From RHLJ01 sp963974345 (GTDB lineage: Bacteria > Bacteroidota > Rhodothermia > Balneolales > Balneolaceae), in the NCBI GenBank assembly GCA_963974345.1, contig CAXBBW010000004.1:124001-188000 (forward strand): a stretch of 64,000 nt of DNA, written 5' to 3'. A program made the translations under genes and the position numbers. This document shows positions 8,790 through 17,790 of this stretch, in pieces (positions within the stretch are counted from its first letter, which is position 1; each line of letters starts with the position of its first letter). The notes under the pieces are model-generated. The model did not search any database, had not been told where the DNA came from, and saw only the letters and a program-made list of their open reading frames with translations.

Positions 8790-9575
8790 ATGCTTCGCTT
8801 CTTCCGACATATCCGAAAAACACTTATGGAACAAAATAAAGTTCGATCCTATATTTTTTATGCTATCGGTGAAATTGCTCTGGTAATGATCGGTATTCTT
8901 CTCGCTCTTCAGGTTAACAACTGGAATGAGAACAGAAAAGAATCTCAAAGAGAGGTTGCTTATTTAGAACGTCTTAGTGAAAACTTAAACGGCAATTTAA
9001 GAGAGCTAGATTTGAATATTAAGTTCTATTCAAAAGTTTTTGATTATGGACAGCAAGCATTAGCATATAGTGAGGGCGAGAAACCTGAAGTGAGTAACTG
9101 GGAAGTCTTGGTTGCATTATTTCATTCCAGCCAAATATGGCCGATTATCCCGAACCCTTCTACGTATGAAGAGTTGAAAAGTGCAGGAGAACTTTCACTG
9201 ATAAGAAGTGTTGACCTAAGAAATGATTTAGTTTTTTACTATGGAGGGGGATTCCAAAGGTATAATCAAACCATAGGAATTAGTCCACCTTATCGCAAAA
9301 TGGTCCGTGGATTAATCCCCACCAAAATTCAAAACTACTTATGGGATAACTGCCATGTGACTGATGGAGATACTCAAATCATACAAGGTTGTGAACCTGC
9401 TGTTAGTGAAGAAGAGGCAAAAGAGGTAGTTAACTTCTTAGTTGCCCAATCTGATCTAATGAGTGAACTCAGGTTTTATATGTCTAGTATTAAGGTTGGA
9501 ATGGATCCTTTAATTGAACAGAAAAAACTATGTGAGAAAATGCTTCAGGAAATTGAAGATCAAATTAGAAGGTAA
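8790..9575 (+). CDS. DUF6090 family membrane protein, copy B
   Basis: 261 residues, with the same anchor as its upstream neighbour (MLRFFRHIRKTLMEQNKVRS, then GEIALVMIGILLALQVNNWN). The soluble part is diverged but keeps the pattern of long helices and the motif PSTYEELKSAGELSLIRS, which corresponds to MATFEEMKSSGNLGLIQD in copy A. The pair is a tandem duplication and is probably co-transcribed. The next gene is convergent and its stop lies 3 bp away, so no terminator can fit between them. The function is unknown. Confidence 0.8.
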   Translation: MLRFFRHIRKTLMEQNKVRSYIFYAIGEIALVMIGILLALQVNNWNENRKESQREVAYLERLSENLNGNLRELDLNIKFYSKVFDYGQQALAYSEGEKPEVSNWEVLVALFHSSQIWPIIPNPSTYEELKSAGELSLIRSVDLRNDLVFYYGGGFQRYNQTIGISPPYRKMVRGLIPTKIQNYLWDNCHVTDGDTQIIQGCEPAVSEEEAKEVVNFLVAQSDLMSELRFYMSSIKVGMDPLIEQKKLCEKMLQEIEDQIRR

Positions 9576-9578
9576 CAT

Positions 9579-11045
9579 CTAGAGTTTTTCCAACCCAATT
9601 ATTGAAACCTTTCTTTTGGGAGTTCTTTTTAATTGAGCTTCAAATGCAGCTTTGGCTTCTTCTTTCATACCCATTTGACTATATACTTCACCAAGAAGTT
9701 CTGAAGAAGGTTTCACTATTTCTGGCGGCCCGAATTCAATTGGGAGAGAAAATTCATACTCAATTTCTTTTTTAAGTAGTTCAATTCCGGCTTTGGTATT
9801 TCCTTCTTCAATGAGTAATAGTGCTTTAATTTGATTGGATTTATGGAGCACTTCTTCAGCTCGCACAGTAACATCTACAAAAGTTAAAAGAGAATCTAAA
9901 TTCCGTCGAGCTTCATTAAAATTATCTAAGTTAATAGCAGCGAGTGCATCGGTGAAATAATAGTCTAGAGCTCCCCAGCCCATCTTATCGGCATCAATCT
10001 TCCAAGTATCAACGGCGTCCCAGTTTTCGGAGTCAATAATATAATGGGCTCTCATAATTCCAAAATGCCATTGTTCTCCAGTTGATGGGGTCCTCTCAAC
10101 ACGTTCTTTACAATTAGCAAGAACTTCAGCCGCTGATTCAACATCTCCTTCTTGCAAATATCCATATTCCAGCCACCAGGGATAGTGTCCGCATACCGTT
10201 ATATTATTTCCGAGCTCTTTCTGGCGATTGTTTTGAACATCTCGCGCTACAATATTGGCAGAGACTACATCTTCCCACATTCCCATTGCTAAAAAGATAT
10301 GAGAAGTCATATGCTGTGCATGAGCAGCGGCAGGTGCAATTTTGGAATACGCTCGGGCCATTGGCAATCCTAAAGGTGCATGAATAGGATCATCAAAAGA
10401 ATGAATCAAATAATGAGCCGCTCCCGGATGTTCCTGATTAGCATTCCAAACATCAAAGAGCTCAGCCGCAGCTCGCATATAAATTGCAAAATCTCTTCCT
10501 TCATGTGCTGATCCTAAAATGGCGAGTCCATAAAAAGCGGTTATTTCGTGATCTTTCGGATATTTTGCATGAAGTTGTTCCATGAAATCTAAATAGAGAA
10601 AGTCACGTTCTTCTTTGGTTTTACCCATCGATTCTGGAGTATTCCCATAAAGAATTTCTAGTGACATCAGGTAATCTTTTTCCCTTTGAGTTGGCGCCTT
10701 TTTTTGTCTTTCCTCTAACGATAGACCAAGTTTACTTAAAGCTTCATTTGCGGCTTCTAAATCTTGTTCTTGCCAAATAGCATGATTGAATGTTTTTGCC
10801 TCTCCCCAAAAAGCTAATGCGAAATCAGGATCAATTTGCTGAGCTTTTTTAAAGGCACGAGCTGCATCTGAATATTCAAAGTTGTGAAGGAGCATTACTC
10901 CTTTTATGAAATCAGCTTGTGCATTTGAAGAACCAGAATTTGGAAAATCAATCTTTCCTAAAAGTGAATTTTCTTGAGAATAAACTAGACTCGTAATGGT
11001 AATATTGAAGAATGTAATTACGGCAAAAATAAAAGACTTTTTCAT
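9579..11045 (-). CDS. Periplasmic TPR protein with conserved His-rich motifs
   Basis: 488 residues starting with a Sec signal peptide (MKKSFIFAVITFFNITITSL, cleavage near VYSQ). Several TPR units follow, the clearest being EYSDAARAFKKAQQIDPDFA near residues 60-80. The central region carries HPGAAHYLIHSFDDP and AAHAQHMTSHIF, a conserved histidine-rich signature seen in a family of exported TPR proteins. The histidines could bind metal, but this is inference and no peptidase or other enzyme motif is present. It is transcribed convergently with the DUF6090 pair and divergently from the small membrane protein at 11104. Confidence 0.8.
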   Translation of the reverse strand: MKKSFIFAVITFFNITITSLVYSQENSLLGKIDFPNSGSSNAQADFIKGVMLLHNFEYSDAARAFKKAQQIDPDFALAFWGEAKTFNHAIWQEQDLEAANEALSKLGLSLEERQKKAPTQREKDYLMSLEILYGNTPESMGKTKEERDFLYLDFMEQLHAKYPKDHEITAFYGLAILGSAHEGRDFAIYMRAAAELFDVWNANQEHPGAAHYLIHSFDDPIHAPLGLPMARAYSKIAPAAAHAQHMTSHIFLAMGMWEDVVSANIVARDVQNNRQKELGNNITVCGHYPWWLEYGYLQEGDVESAAEVLANCKERVERTPSTGEQWHFGIMRAHYIIDSENWDAVDTWKIDADKMGWGALDYYFTDALAAINLDNFNEARRNLDSLLTFVDVTVRAEEVLHKSNQIKALLLIEEGNTKAGIELLKKEIEYEFSLPIEFGPPEIVKPSSELLGEVYSQMGMKEEAKAAFEAQLKRTPKRKVSIIGLEKL

Positions 11046-11103
11046 AGTACTTATGGAATTATAGTTTCAAAGGTATATACTGTATTTAACTAGTAATTAA
11101 AAG

Positions 11104-11505
11104 ATGTCGAATAAACCACTATCACCTAGGCAAAAAATATTCATGGGGCTCCTCTTCATGGGAACTGGTTTAGCAATTATTCTAGTTTCTCTGGATGTTA
11201 TTTCTGTTGAAGAATCTGCATTTAATGCATCTAAGTGGGTAGTTGGTGTTTGCGGATTCATCTTTTTTTTAGCAGGAGTAATGATTTTTTTAGAGGAAAA
11301 AGCCAAATACACTAACTTGGTTGGTGGCATTCTGGTTCTTTCAATTGGGATTGTTGGAGGATGGATCGCGATGTTTGGTAACTCTGATGCTTTTTCAGGG
11401 GGGTTAGTTATATGGGTAGCAAGAGGAATATTTGGCTTTGGGGCTTTAATTTGTTTATTCGGTGGACTTTTTATTATGAAGCGTCATTTTAAAACGGGTA
11501 AGTAG
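11104..11505 (+). CDS. Small four-helix membrane protein, unknown function
   Basis: 133 residues. A short polar N-terminus (MSNKPLSPRQKIFMGL) is followed by four hydrophobic segments (about 14-33, 44-64, 70-92 and 98-122) and a basic C-terminus (MKRHFKTGK), so both ends are probably cytosolic. I recognise no family. It is monocistronic and divergent from the TPR protein gene, with 58 bp between start codons. Confidence 0.65.
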   Translation: MSNKPLSPRQKIFMGLLFMGTGLAIILVSLDVISVEESAFNASKWVVGVCGFIFFLAGVMIFLEEKAKYTNLVGGILVLSIGIVGGWIAMFGNSDAFSGGLVIWVARGIFGFGALICLFGGLFIMKRHFKTGK

Positions 11506-11517
11506 TAGAAGAACCAG

Positions 11518-11547
11518 TTTTTAGTCTGGGTTTCGCTTAGGTACTTT
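11518..11547 (+). repeat. 30-bp dispersed repeat, copy 1
   Basis: Thirty bases just after the small membrane protein gene match 17727-17756 with two mismatches; both copies share the core TGGGTTTCGCTTAG. Each lies in a spacer and flanks the two-component region (11739-17637), one on each side. It is too short to classify. It could be a regulatory element or a degenerate repeat. Confidence 0.55.
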
Positions 11548-11738
11548 TAGCAAATTAGTAACCGAAACATTCTTCTCAACATTTTCTTTTCATACATATC
11601 CGAAAAAAATCATCATTTTATGGAAACAAAATATTATTTAAATAGCCGATAGAACTTTTACCATCCTCATGAATAGTTCAACTAGCTTATTTGACTATTT
11701 TTCATATTATTAAAGGGAATTCAAAATTTAGGGTTTAC

Positions 11739-13742
11739 ATGAGTTTTAAAAAAGATTTAATAAGTCTATCCCCCTTTACCATATCATTAATTTACTTAGT
11801 AGTAGCATCTCTTTGGATTCTTCTCACGGACCGCTTGGTCGAGTTCTTATTAAAAGACCCAGATAAAATCACCATTATACAGACCTATAAAGGCTGGTTT
11901 TATGTCACAGTTACTTCGTTGGGTTTGTTTTATCTGATTAGTAAGTATGATGAAATAAAAAATATGCTTACTAAAAAACAAAAAAAAGATCTGGAACTAC
12001 GTACAAAACTATTAGAAAAGATTCCGGTTATGATAACCATGTATGATCCTAAATTAGAAAAAATGGAGGTGAATCAAGAGTACACCAAAGTTACAGGCTA
12101 CAGCAACGTAAGTACCAATACGTTAGACCTGATGGAAGCCTGCTTTCCAAATGAAGAATATCGGAAAGAGGTTCTTGAATTCATGAATCAGCCAGAAAAA
12201 GGTTGGAAAGAACTTGTGCTTACAACAAAAAGTGGTGATCAAATCTACAATTCTTGGACTAATATACGTTTAACAGATGAGACACAAGTAGGAATTGGTG
12301 TAGACTTGACTGAAATAAGGGAATCTGAAAACGAACTTAAGGAAAGAAATAAATTCATTGAATCAATTATTGACAATATCCCGATTGGAATAGCGGTAAA
12401 TGAAATCGATACCGGGGAAGCTATTCTAATAAACGACCAGTTTTCGGATATATATGGATGGCCAAAAAATATCATAACAGATGTCGAGGATTTTTTTAAC
12501 CATGTATATAAAGACGCTGATTTCAGAGAGAAAATAAAAAAACAAACATTAGAAGATATAATGTCAGGGAATCCCGAAAAGATGCATTGGGAAAAAATAC
12601 CTATTGATCGAAAAGATGGGACTAAAAAATATATAAACGCAAAAAATATTGCCGTTTCAGAACAAAACCTTATGATATCTACAGTTTTAGATGTCACAAA
12701 TAGTGTTTTAGCAGAAAAAGAATTGAAAGATTCTGAAGAAAGATATCGACATATTTTTCAGAATAATCCACAACCAATGTGGATCTATGATCTTAATACT
12801 CTTGGATTTTTGGAAGTGAATAAGGCAGCCATAGAAGTATATGGGTACTCCAAAGAAGAATTTTTATCTATGAAAATTTCAGATATTCGCCCTGTATATG
12901 AGCATGAGAATCTTAAGAATGCAATAAAAAATATTGGCAAAGAAAATGATAATGAAAGAGAATGGATTCATCAGCTGAAAAACGGGGAAGAAAGGATTGT
13001 TAACATATATAGTATGGGGATTATCTACGAGAATAAACAAGCAAGTTTGATCCTAGTAAATGATATAACCGAAAAGAAAAAGAATAAAGAGTTACTTATT
13101 CAATCGGCTTTTGAAGGAGAAGATAAGGAGCGAAAGAGGATAGCTCAGGAGCTTCATGATGGAATCGGTCAATACCTATCGGCAGTGAATCTGAATATGG
13201 AATCCATCAAAAAAGAAATTCCAAATCTCACAGATAAAAAACAGGTACGTTTCTTAAATACTCTTTCTATCATAAAAAAAGCAATCAAAGAAACGCGAGC
13301 TCTTGCATACACTCTAATGCCAGTTGAATTAGATGAATATGGATTGCTGCTAGCAATAAAATCTCTTTCACGTGAAATTGAAGGGAGTTTTGGTGTGAAA
13401 ATTAAGAATGCCATTTCCGAGATTGAAGATATTCTTGATATGAATATGAAGAGTAACTTTTATAGGATTATTCAGGAAGCATTTAATAATGCAATAAAGC
13501 ATGGTGAAGCCGATTTTATTGAATTGACTTTGAAACATGAAAATGAATTTATCTATTGCCGAATCAAAGATAATGGCAAAGGGATGAATACTAACAAGCT
13601 AAATGAGGCTACTGGGTTGGGTATAAAAAGTATTAAGGCCAGAACCGAAACTATGTCAGGAGAATTAAATATCAAAAGTAAACCTGGAGAAGGTTTAGAA
13701 ATAACGATCAAAGTTCCTGTTAAACAAACGAGTAGAATATGA
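11739..13742 (+). CDS. PAS-domain sensor histidine kinase, NarX/DesK type (HisKA_3)
   Basis: 667 residues from the ATG at 11739. An in-frame TTG at 11691 would add 16 residues but has no ribosome site, so I prefer the ATG. Two N-terminal membrane helices (about 12-32 and 50-70) are followed by three PAS domains (about 85-200, 205-325 and 330-450). A HisKA_3 dimerisation domain with phospho-acceptor His473 in QELHDGIGQ and a HATPase_c domain (N box EAFNNAIKHG, G boxes DNGKGM and GLGIKSI) complete it. It overlaps the downstream LuxR-type regulator by 4 nt (ATGA), so they form a cognate two-component pair. The sensed signal is unknown. Confidence 0.92.
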   Translation: MSFKKDLISLSPFTISLIYLVVASLWILLTDRLVEFLLKDPDKITIIQTYKGWFYVTVTSLGLFYLISKYDEIKNMLTKKQKKDLELRTKLLEKIPVMITMYDPKLEKMEVNQEYTKVTGYSNVSTNTLDLMEACFPNEEYRKEVLEFMNQPEKGWKELVLTTKSGDQIYNSWTNIRLTDETQVGIGVDLTEIRESENELKERNKFIESIIDNIPIGIAVNEIDTGEAILINDQFSDIYGWPKNIITDVEDFFNHVYKDADFREKIKKQTLEDIMSGNPEKMHWEKIPIDRKDGTKKYINAKNIAVSEQNLMISTVLDVTNSVLAEKELKDSEERYRHIFQNNPQPMWIYDLNTLGFLEVNKAAIEVYGYSKEEFLSMKISDIRPVYEHENLKNAIKNIGKENDNEREWIHQLKNGEERIVNIYSMGIIYENKQASLILVNDITEKKKNKELLIQSAFEGEDKERKRIAQELHDGIGQYLSAVNLNMESIKKEIPNLTDKKQVRFLNTLSIIKKAIKETRALAYTLMPVELDEYGLLLAIKSLSREIEGSFGVKIKNAISEIEDILDMNMKSNFYRIIQEAFNNAIKHGEADFIELTLKHENEFIYCRIKDNGKGMNTNKLNEATGLGIKSIKARTETMSGELNIKSKPGEGLEITIKVPVKQTSRI

Positions 13743-14386
13743 AAGTATATAATATTTTGTTAGCGGATGATCATAAGATTGTCCGAGATGGAATCAGCGC
13801 CCTTCTGGAAGATGAAGAACAGTTTAAGGTAATTGCAGAGGCAGAAAATGGGGAAGTTGCAATTGAGTTATGCAAAGATTACCCGATCGATATCGTTATT
13901 CTAGATCTTAACATGCCTAAAATGGATGGTTTTGAAACCATTAAATATTTAAGGAAGAATTATCCTGACATCAGAATTCTCGTATTAAGTATGCTTAATA
14001 AGCATGACCCTATCAAAAAAACTGTTGAAGCTGGCGTGAATGGGTATTTACTTAAAAGCTCAAGTAGCGAAGAACTACAAACTGCTCTATCTACTATTAT
14101 ACATGGTGGACATTATTTTTGTGAAGAATCTACCAAAACAATTATGGAAGGACTTGCAGGAGCAAAACCTAGAAAATATACTGCCATAGAAGAAATTACT
14201 TCGCGAGAGCAAGATATACTTCAACTTATTTGCAAAGAACTGACTAATCCTGAAATTGCCGATCAATTAAATATTAGTGTTCGCACTGTAGACTCTCACC
14301 GTCGTAATCTCCTTCAAAAAATTGGTGCCAAAAATACTGCCGGATTAGTTAAATTTGCTATTAGATCTGGATTGGTAGAGGAATAA
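13739..14386 (+). CDS. NarL/LuxR-type response regulator
   Basis: 215 residues. The receiver domain (1-120) has the acidic pair Asp10-Asp11, phospho-acceptor Asp56 in VILDLNMP and the conserved Lys in GYLLKSS. The C-terminal LuxR helix-turn-helix (about 150-210) has TSREQDILQLICKELTNPEI and SVRTVDSHRRNLLQKIG. All key residues are present, so it should be an active transcription factor phosphorylated by the overlapping upstream kinase. Target genes cannot be told from the sequence. Confidence 0.95.
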   Translation: MKVYNILLADDHKIVRDGISALLEDEEQFKVIAEAENGEVAIELCKDYPIDIVILDLNMPKMDGFETIKYLRKNYPDIRILVLSMLNKHDPIKKTVEAGVNGYLLKSSSSEELQTALSTIIHGGHYFCEESTKTIMEGLAGAKPRKYTAIEEITSREQDILQLICKELTNPEIADQLNISVRTVDSHRRNLLQKIGAKNTAGLVKFAIRSGLVEE

Positions 14387-14491
14387 TCACCTAAGTATAA
14401 AAGCCTAGCTTAAATACCGTTATAAAGCGGATTCATATAATCTTCTGAAATACTACACTACATCAGTACATTCAACCTTGATGGACTGATA

Positions 14492-14863
14492 GTGATTAAG
14501 CACAATTCTCAAATTTTACTCATAGGAAAAAACAGCAGTTTCAATAATACTATTGCTGAAATTGTTGGTTCTCAACAAGACCTTATTATCACACACTTAG
14601 AAGATCTCCATCAGCTGGAAATATATTCTTTAATTCCAGATGCCATTATTACAAACCTAATTACTTTGAATGGTGAGTCTAAGGCAATCCTTCATTCAAT
14701 TAAACTAAAGTTCCCTGATTGCCCAGTATTAGCTCTTCATTATCATACTGACTCTATGATTATCGAAGGCATATTAAGAGCCGGTGCAGATAAGTATATG
14801 TCTCAGGATGTGACTGAAGATGATTTACTATCTACTCTCAGAAGTCTTGCACACCAAAGCTGA
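14492..14863 (+). CDS. Degenerate stand-alone receiver-like protein
   Basis: 123 residues from a GTG start (in-frame stops lie just upstream). The order of strands and helices follows a CheY-like receiver: ILLIGKNSSFNNTIAEIVG, then PDAIITNLITL, then PVLALHYHT and AGADKYMSQDVTEDDLLSTL. The phospho-acceptor Asp is replaced by Asn (IITNL), the acidic pair at the end of strand one is replaced by Gly-Lys, and the conserved Lys before the last helix is Ser. It therefore cannot be phosphorylated in the normal way. It lies between two sensor kinases and may act as a protein-interaction module. Confidence 0.7.
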   Translation: MIKHNSQILLIGKNSSFNNTIAEIVGSQQDLIITHLEDLHQLEIYSLIPDAIITNLITLNGESKAILHSIKLKFPDCPVLALHYHTDSMIIEGILRAGADKYMSQDVTEDDLLSTLRSLAHQS

Positions 14864-15009
14864 TAAATATCATAGTTTCTTTTACTAATTATTTAAAACC
14901 TAGGTTAAAACACTTAGTTACAGAATGTAAAAACTGGGTGATTTAGGATACGTACTTAGCGGGTTACGAATTAACAAATAAGGTCGGATATTTATAATGT
15001 TCTAAAGAA

Positions 15010-17637
15010 ATGAAGTCAGAGGTAAAGAATAAAATGACGATTGATAGCAAACCATTAACCGATTCTTCTAGGGCTCCGCAAAGTAAAAAAGAACTTTGTA
15101 TGAACAATCGTTGGACTATATCACTTTGTGTTGATGATAAGAGATTCAATCAGAATTTCAAGTCTGAATTACAAGAAAGGTATACGCTTAGTGAAGCAAA
15201 GGATAATAAGATAAACGGTGAAGAAGTAGATCTATATATAATAGACATCTCACTTTTCGAAAAAAATAAAGAACACCTGATTGAGTTAAAGAGAGCACAT
15301 GGCACTGAAATTTATCCAGTGATGGTTCTTATCAATGAAGATACCGACTTGAATGAGTATCCTGATGTTTGGGACATTGCCGATGAAATTGTCTCCTACC
15401 CTGCAAATATCCAGTTTATATATTCAAGAATTGAATTGCTGCTCAGGTATCGTAAAACGTGCCGATCATTAACTAAAAGTAAATTAGAGCTTGATTCTAC
15501 CCAGCGTGTACTCAAAAAAGAAAAAGAGTTTTTCTACTATGCTGCAGATAATATGCCTGGCATTTTCTTCATGCTTAACAAAGATTTAACATTCGAATAC
15601 TGGAATAAGAAATTTGTTGAATATCTGGGATATGCTGATGATGAAATTTCAGAATTGTATGCCACTGATATTTTTGAAACATCCGATCATGATTTACTGA
15701 ATCAGAAAATAAATGAAGTTTCTGAAAAAAGACGTGCTGAATTTACCACCAAGTTGATTAGTAAATCTGGTGAGAAAAGAGATTATTTCATTTCAGGCAC
15801 TAGTATTATCCGTGATAGTAAAGAAATGATTATTGGATCTGGAATAGATGTGACCGAACAGTTGAACACTCATTTTGAGAGCCATCAGCAAAAACAGCTT
15901 ATGGATGCTATTATAAATCAAAGTAATTCCATCATATATGTAAAAGATGAAAAGGGAGAATTAAAGCTAGTAAACCAAGCCTTTCAAAAGATATTTGGGT
16001 TATCTAAACCGGAAGCCTTAGGAGAAAACGATTATGGGCTTTTAGATCCTCAATCTGCACTTCAGATTCGTAAAAATGATCGTATGGTTCTTGATGAAGA
16101 CGGGCCAATCCAATTTGAAGAAGAGATAATTCTTAATGGAAATTCACGCTTTTATCAAACGGTAAAATATCCTCTGAAAAATGTTCCAGGATTTGAGAAT
16201 CATATATGTGGTATTTCTACAGATATCACTATTAGAAAAAACCTCATAAAGGATCTAGAAAGTATTAATAATAGGAAAAACTGTTTAATTGAAATTTCCG
16301 AGTTAACAGATCAATATTGTACTACAAATCAGATACTTACTAATTGTGTAAAAGTTATTTCTAAAGGGTTTAGAAATTCAGAAAGCTGTCATGCTAAAAT
16401 AATATTAGGGGAAAATGTATTTTATTCAAACAATTTTCGTGAATCCGATAATTTTGTAGAATCAAAAGCTAAGAATATTGAAGGGCATCTTCTTCAAATA
16501 ACTGTCTATCAAACAAGTGGAAATTTAATATCAGATGAAGAAAGGGAATTGCTTGATAGTATTTCTCATTTATTGAACCAAACACTTGGGAATATTGCTT
16601 ATCTAAGCAAACTACAAGAAAGTGAGCAAAGGTGGCAAAAACTTGTTCAAAATGATCCTGACTTAGTGATGATTGTTAAGGAGGGAGTCATTCAATTCAT
16701 TAATAAAGCTGGAGCAGAAATGTATGGCACAACTCCAGAGAAGTTAATTGGGGGAAAGTTATTCGACGTAATAAAACTTGAAGAGTTAAGTTTGGCCGTT
16801 GAGCGCGTAAAAATTGTTGAACAGGGTAAATCTGTTAAGCCCCGTATTTATAGAATTGAACACCCAGATACTAAAGACGTTAAGCATTTACGAATACAGT
16901 CAATTCCGATCTCTATTAATGGTATAAATGGACTACAAGTAGTGGGTACTGATTTGACAAATCTAGTTAACTCGGAAAGGGAGCTTAAAAAGTCTTTAGA
17001 AGAAAAAAATGTACTCTTGCAGGAAATACACCACCGAGTAAAAAATAATCTTGCTGTAGTATCAGGATTGTTGGAATTGAAAGTAATGAGTACTGATAAT
17101 GAGGAAGTAAAAAACATTTTAACGGGAAGCGTTTTACGTATTAAATCTATGGCACTAGTACACGAAAAAATTTATCAGCAACAGTCACTTTCTCATGTAA
17201 ATTTTAAAGAATATTTGCATGACATGGTTGGTAATATTCTGGAGTCGATGGACTTCACTGAACAGGTTAAAGTCACATTAAACATTGATAACTTGCGAGT
17301 GAACGTGAATCAGGCAGTACCTTGTGCTCTTATAATAAATGAAATTGTAACTAATTCAGTTAAACATGCTTTTAAAAATAAGGAGGATGCAACTATTGAA
17401 ATCAGCTTACATCAAGAGAGTGAGCAAATATTTATAAAAGTATGTGACAACGGGAATGGGTTCCCTAAAGATTTTCTGAATAAAAGCACTTCAATGGGTA
17501 GTACTATTATAAAAACTCTTAGTGAACAGCTTGGGGCAAATCTTTATTCTGATAATAGGAATGGAGCTAGAATAAGCTTTGACTTTAGGAGTAAGAATGT
17601 AAATGGGTCATCGGCTAATTTAGTAACCGATAATTAA
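15010..17637 (+). CDS. Soluble multi-PAS histidine kinase of the HisKA_2 type
   Basis: 875 residues without a clear membrane helix, so probably cytosolic. The N-terminus (about 30-150) is receiver-like, with VDD and IIDIS present but the conserved Lys lost (VSYPAN). PAS domains follow at about 175-285 and 290-410, a GAF-like stretch at about 420-530, and a PAS domain at about 540-655. The HisKA_2 dimerisation helix has EIHHRVKNNL (His674/His675), and the ATPase has EIVTNSVKHAF and DNGNGFP. HisKA_2 kinases often signal to separate receivers. No complete response regulator is adjacent, so the partner may be the upstream LuxR-type regulator or unlinked. Confidence 0.88.
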   Translation: MKSEVKNKMTIDSKPLTDSSRAPQSKKELCMNNRWTISLCVDDKRFNQNFKSELQERYTLSEAKDNKINGEEVDLYIIDISLFEKNKEHLIELKRAHGTEIYPVMVLINEDTDLNEYPDVWDIADEIVSYPANIQFIYSRIELLLRYRKTCRSLTKSKLELDSTQRVLKKEKEFFYYAADNMPGIFFMLNKDLTFEYWNKKFVEYLGYADDEISELYATDIFETSDHDLLNQKINEVSEKRRAEFTTKLISKSGEKRDYFISGTSIIRDSKEMIIGSGIDVTEQLNTHFESHQQKQLMDAIINQSNSIIYVKDEKGELKLVNQAFQKIFGLSKPEALGENDYGLLDPQSALQIRKNDRMVLDEDGPIQFEEEIILNGNSRFYQTVKYPLKNVPGFENHICGISTDITIRKNLIKDLESINNRKNCLIEISELTDQYCTTNQILTNCVKVISKGFRNSESCHAKIILGENVFYSNNFRESDNFVESKAKNIEGHLLQITVYQTSGNLISDEERELLDSISHLLNQTLGNIAYLSKLQESEQRWQKLVQNDPDLVMIVKEGVIQFINKAGAEMYGTTPEKLIGGKLFDVIKLEELSLAVERVKIVEQGKSVKPRIYRIEHPDTKDVKHLRIQSIPISINGINGLQVVGTDLTNLVNSERELKKSLEEKNVLLQEIHHRVKNNLAVVSGLLELKVMSTDNEEVKNILTGSVLRIKSMALVHEKIYQQQSLSHVNFKEYLHDMVGNILESMDFTEQVKVTLNIDNLRVNVNQAVPCALIINEIVTNSVKHAFKNKEDATIEISLHQESEQIFIKVCDNGNGFPKDFLNKSTSMGSTIIKTLSEQLGANLYSDNRNGARISFDFRSKNVNGSSANLVTDN

Positions 17638-17726
17638 GTGTCTATAAAAGTTCTCAAGCTTTTGTTAAAGTGCTACTTTTAAATTTTAACGTTTCATTTT
17701 CAATTTCAGAAAAAAAGAGCTTGTAA

Positions 17727-17756
17727 TTTTTAGTTTGGGTTTCGCTTAGCTACTTT
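17727..17756 (+). repeat. 30-bp dispersed repeat, copy 2
   Basis: Matches 11518-11547 with two substitutions. It lies 35-64 bp upstream of the start of the M14 peptidase-like gene, where a promoter would be expected. The other copy lies about 190 bp upstream of the histidine kinase ATG. Confidence 0.55.
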
Positions 17757-17790
17757 ATCACTTCCGAAAACGAAATCTATTTCTAAATTC

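Noticed and set aside
11691..11738. TTG start that would extend the first PAS kinase by 16 residues
   Set aside because: No ribosome site before it; the ATG at 11739 gives the expected start just before the first membrane helix.
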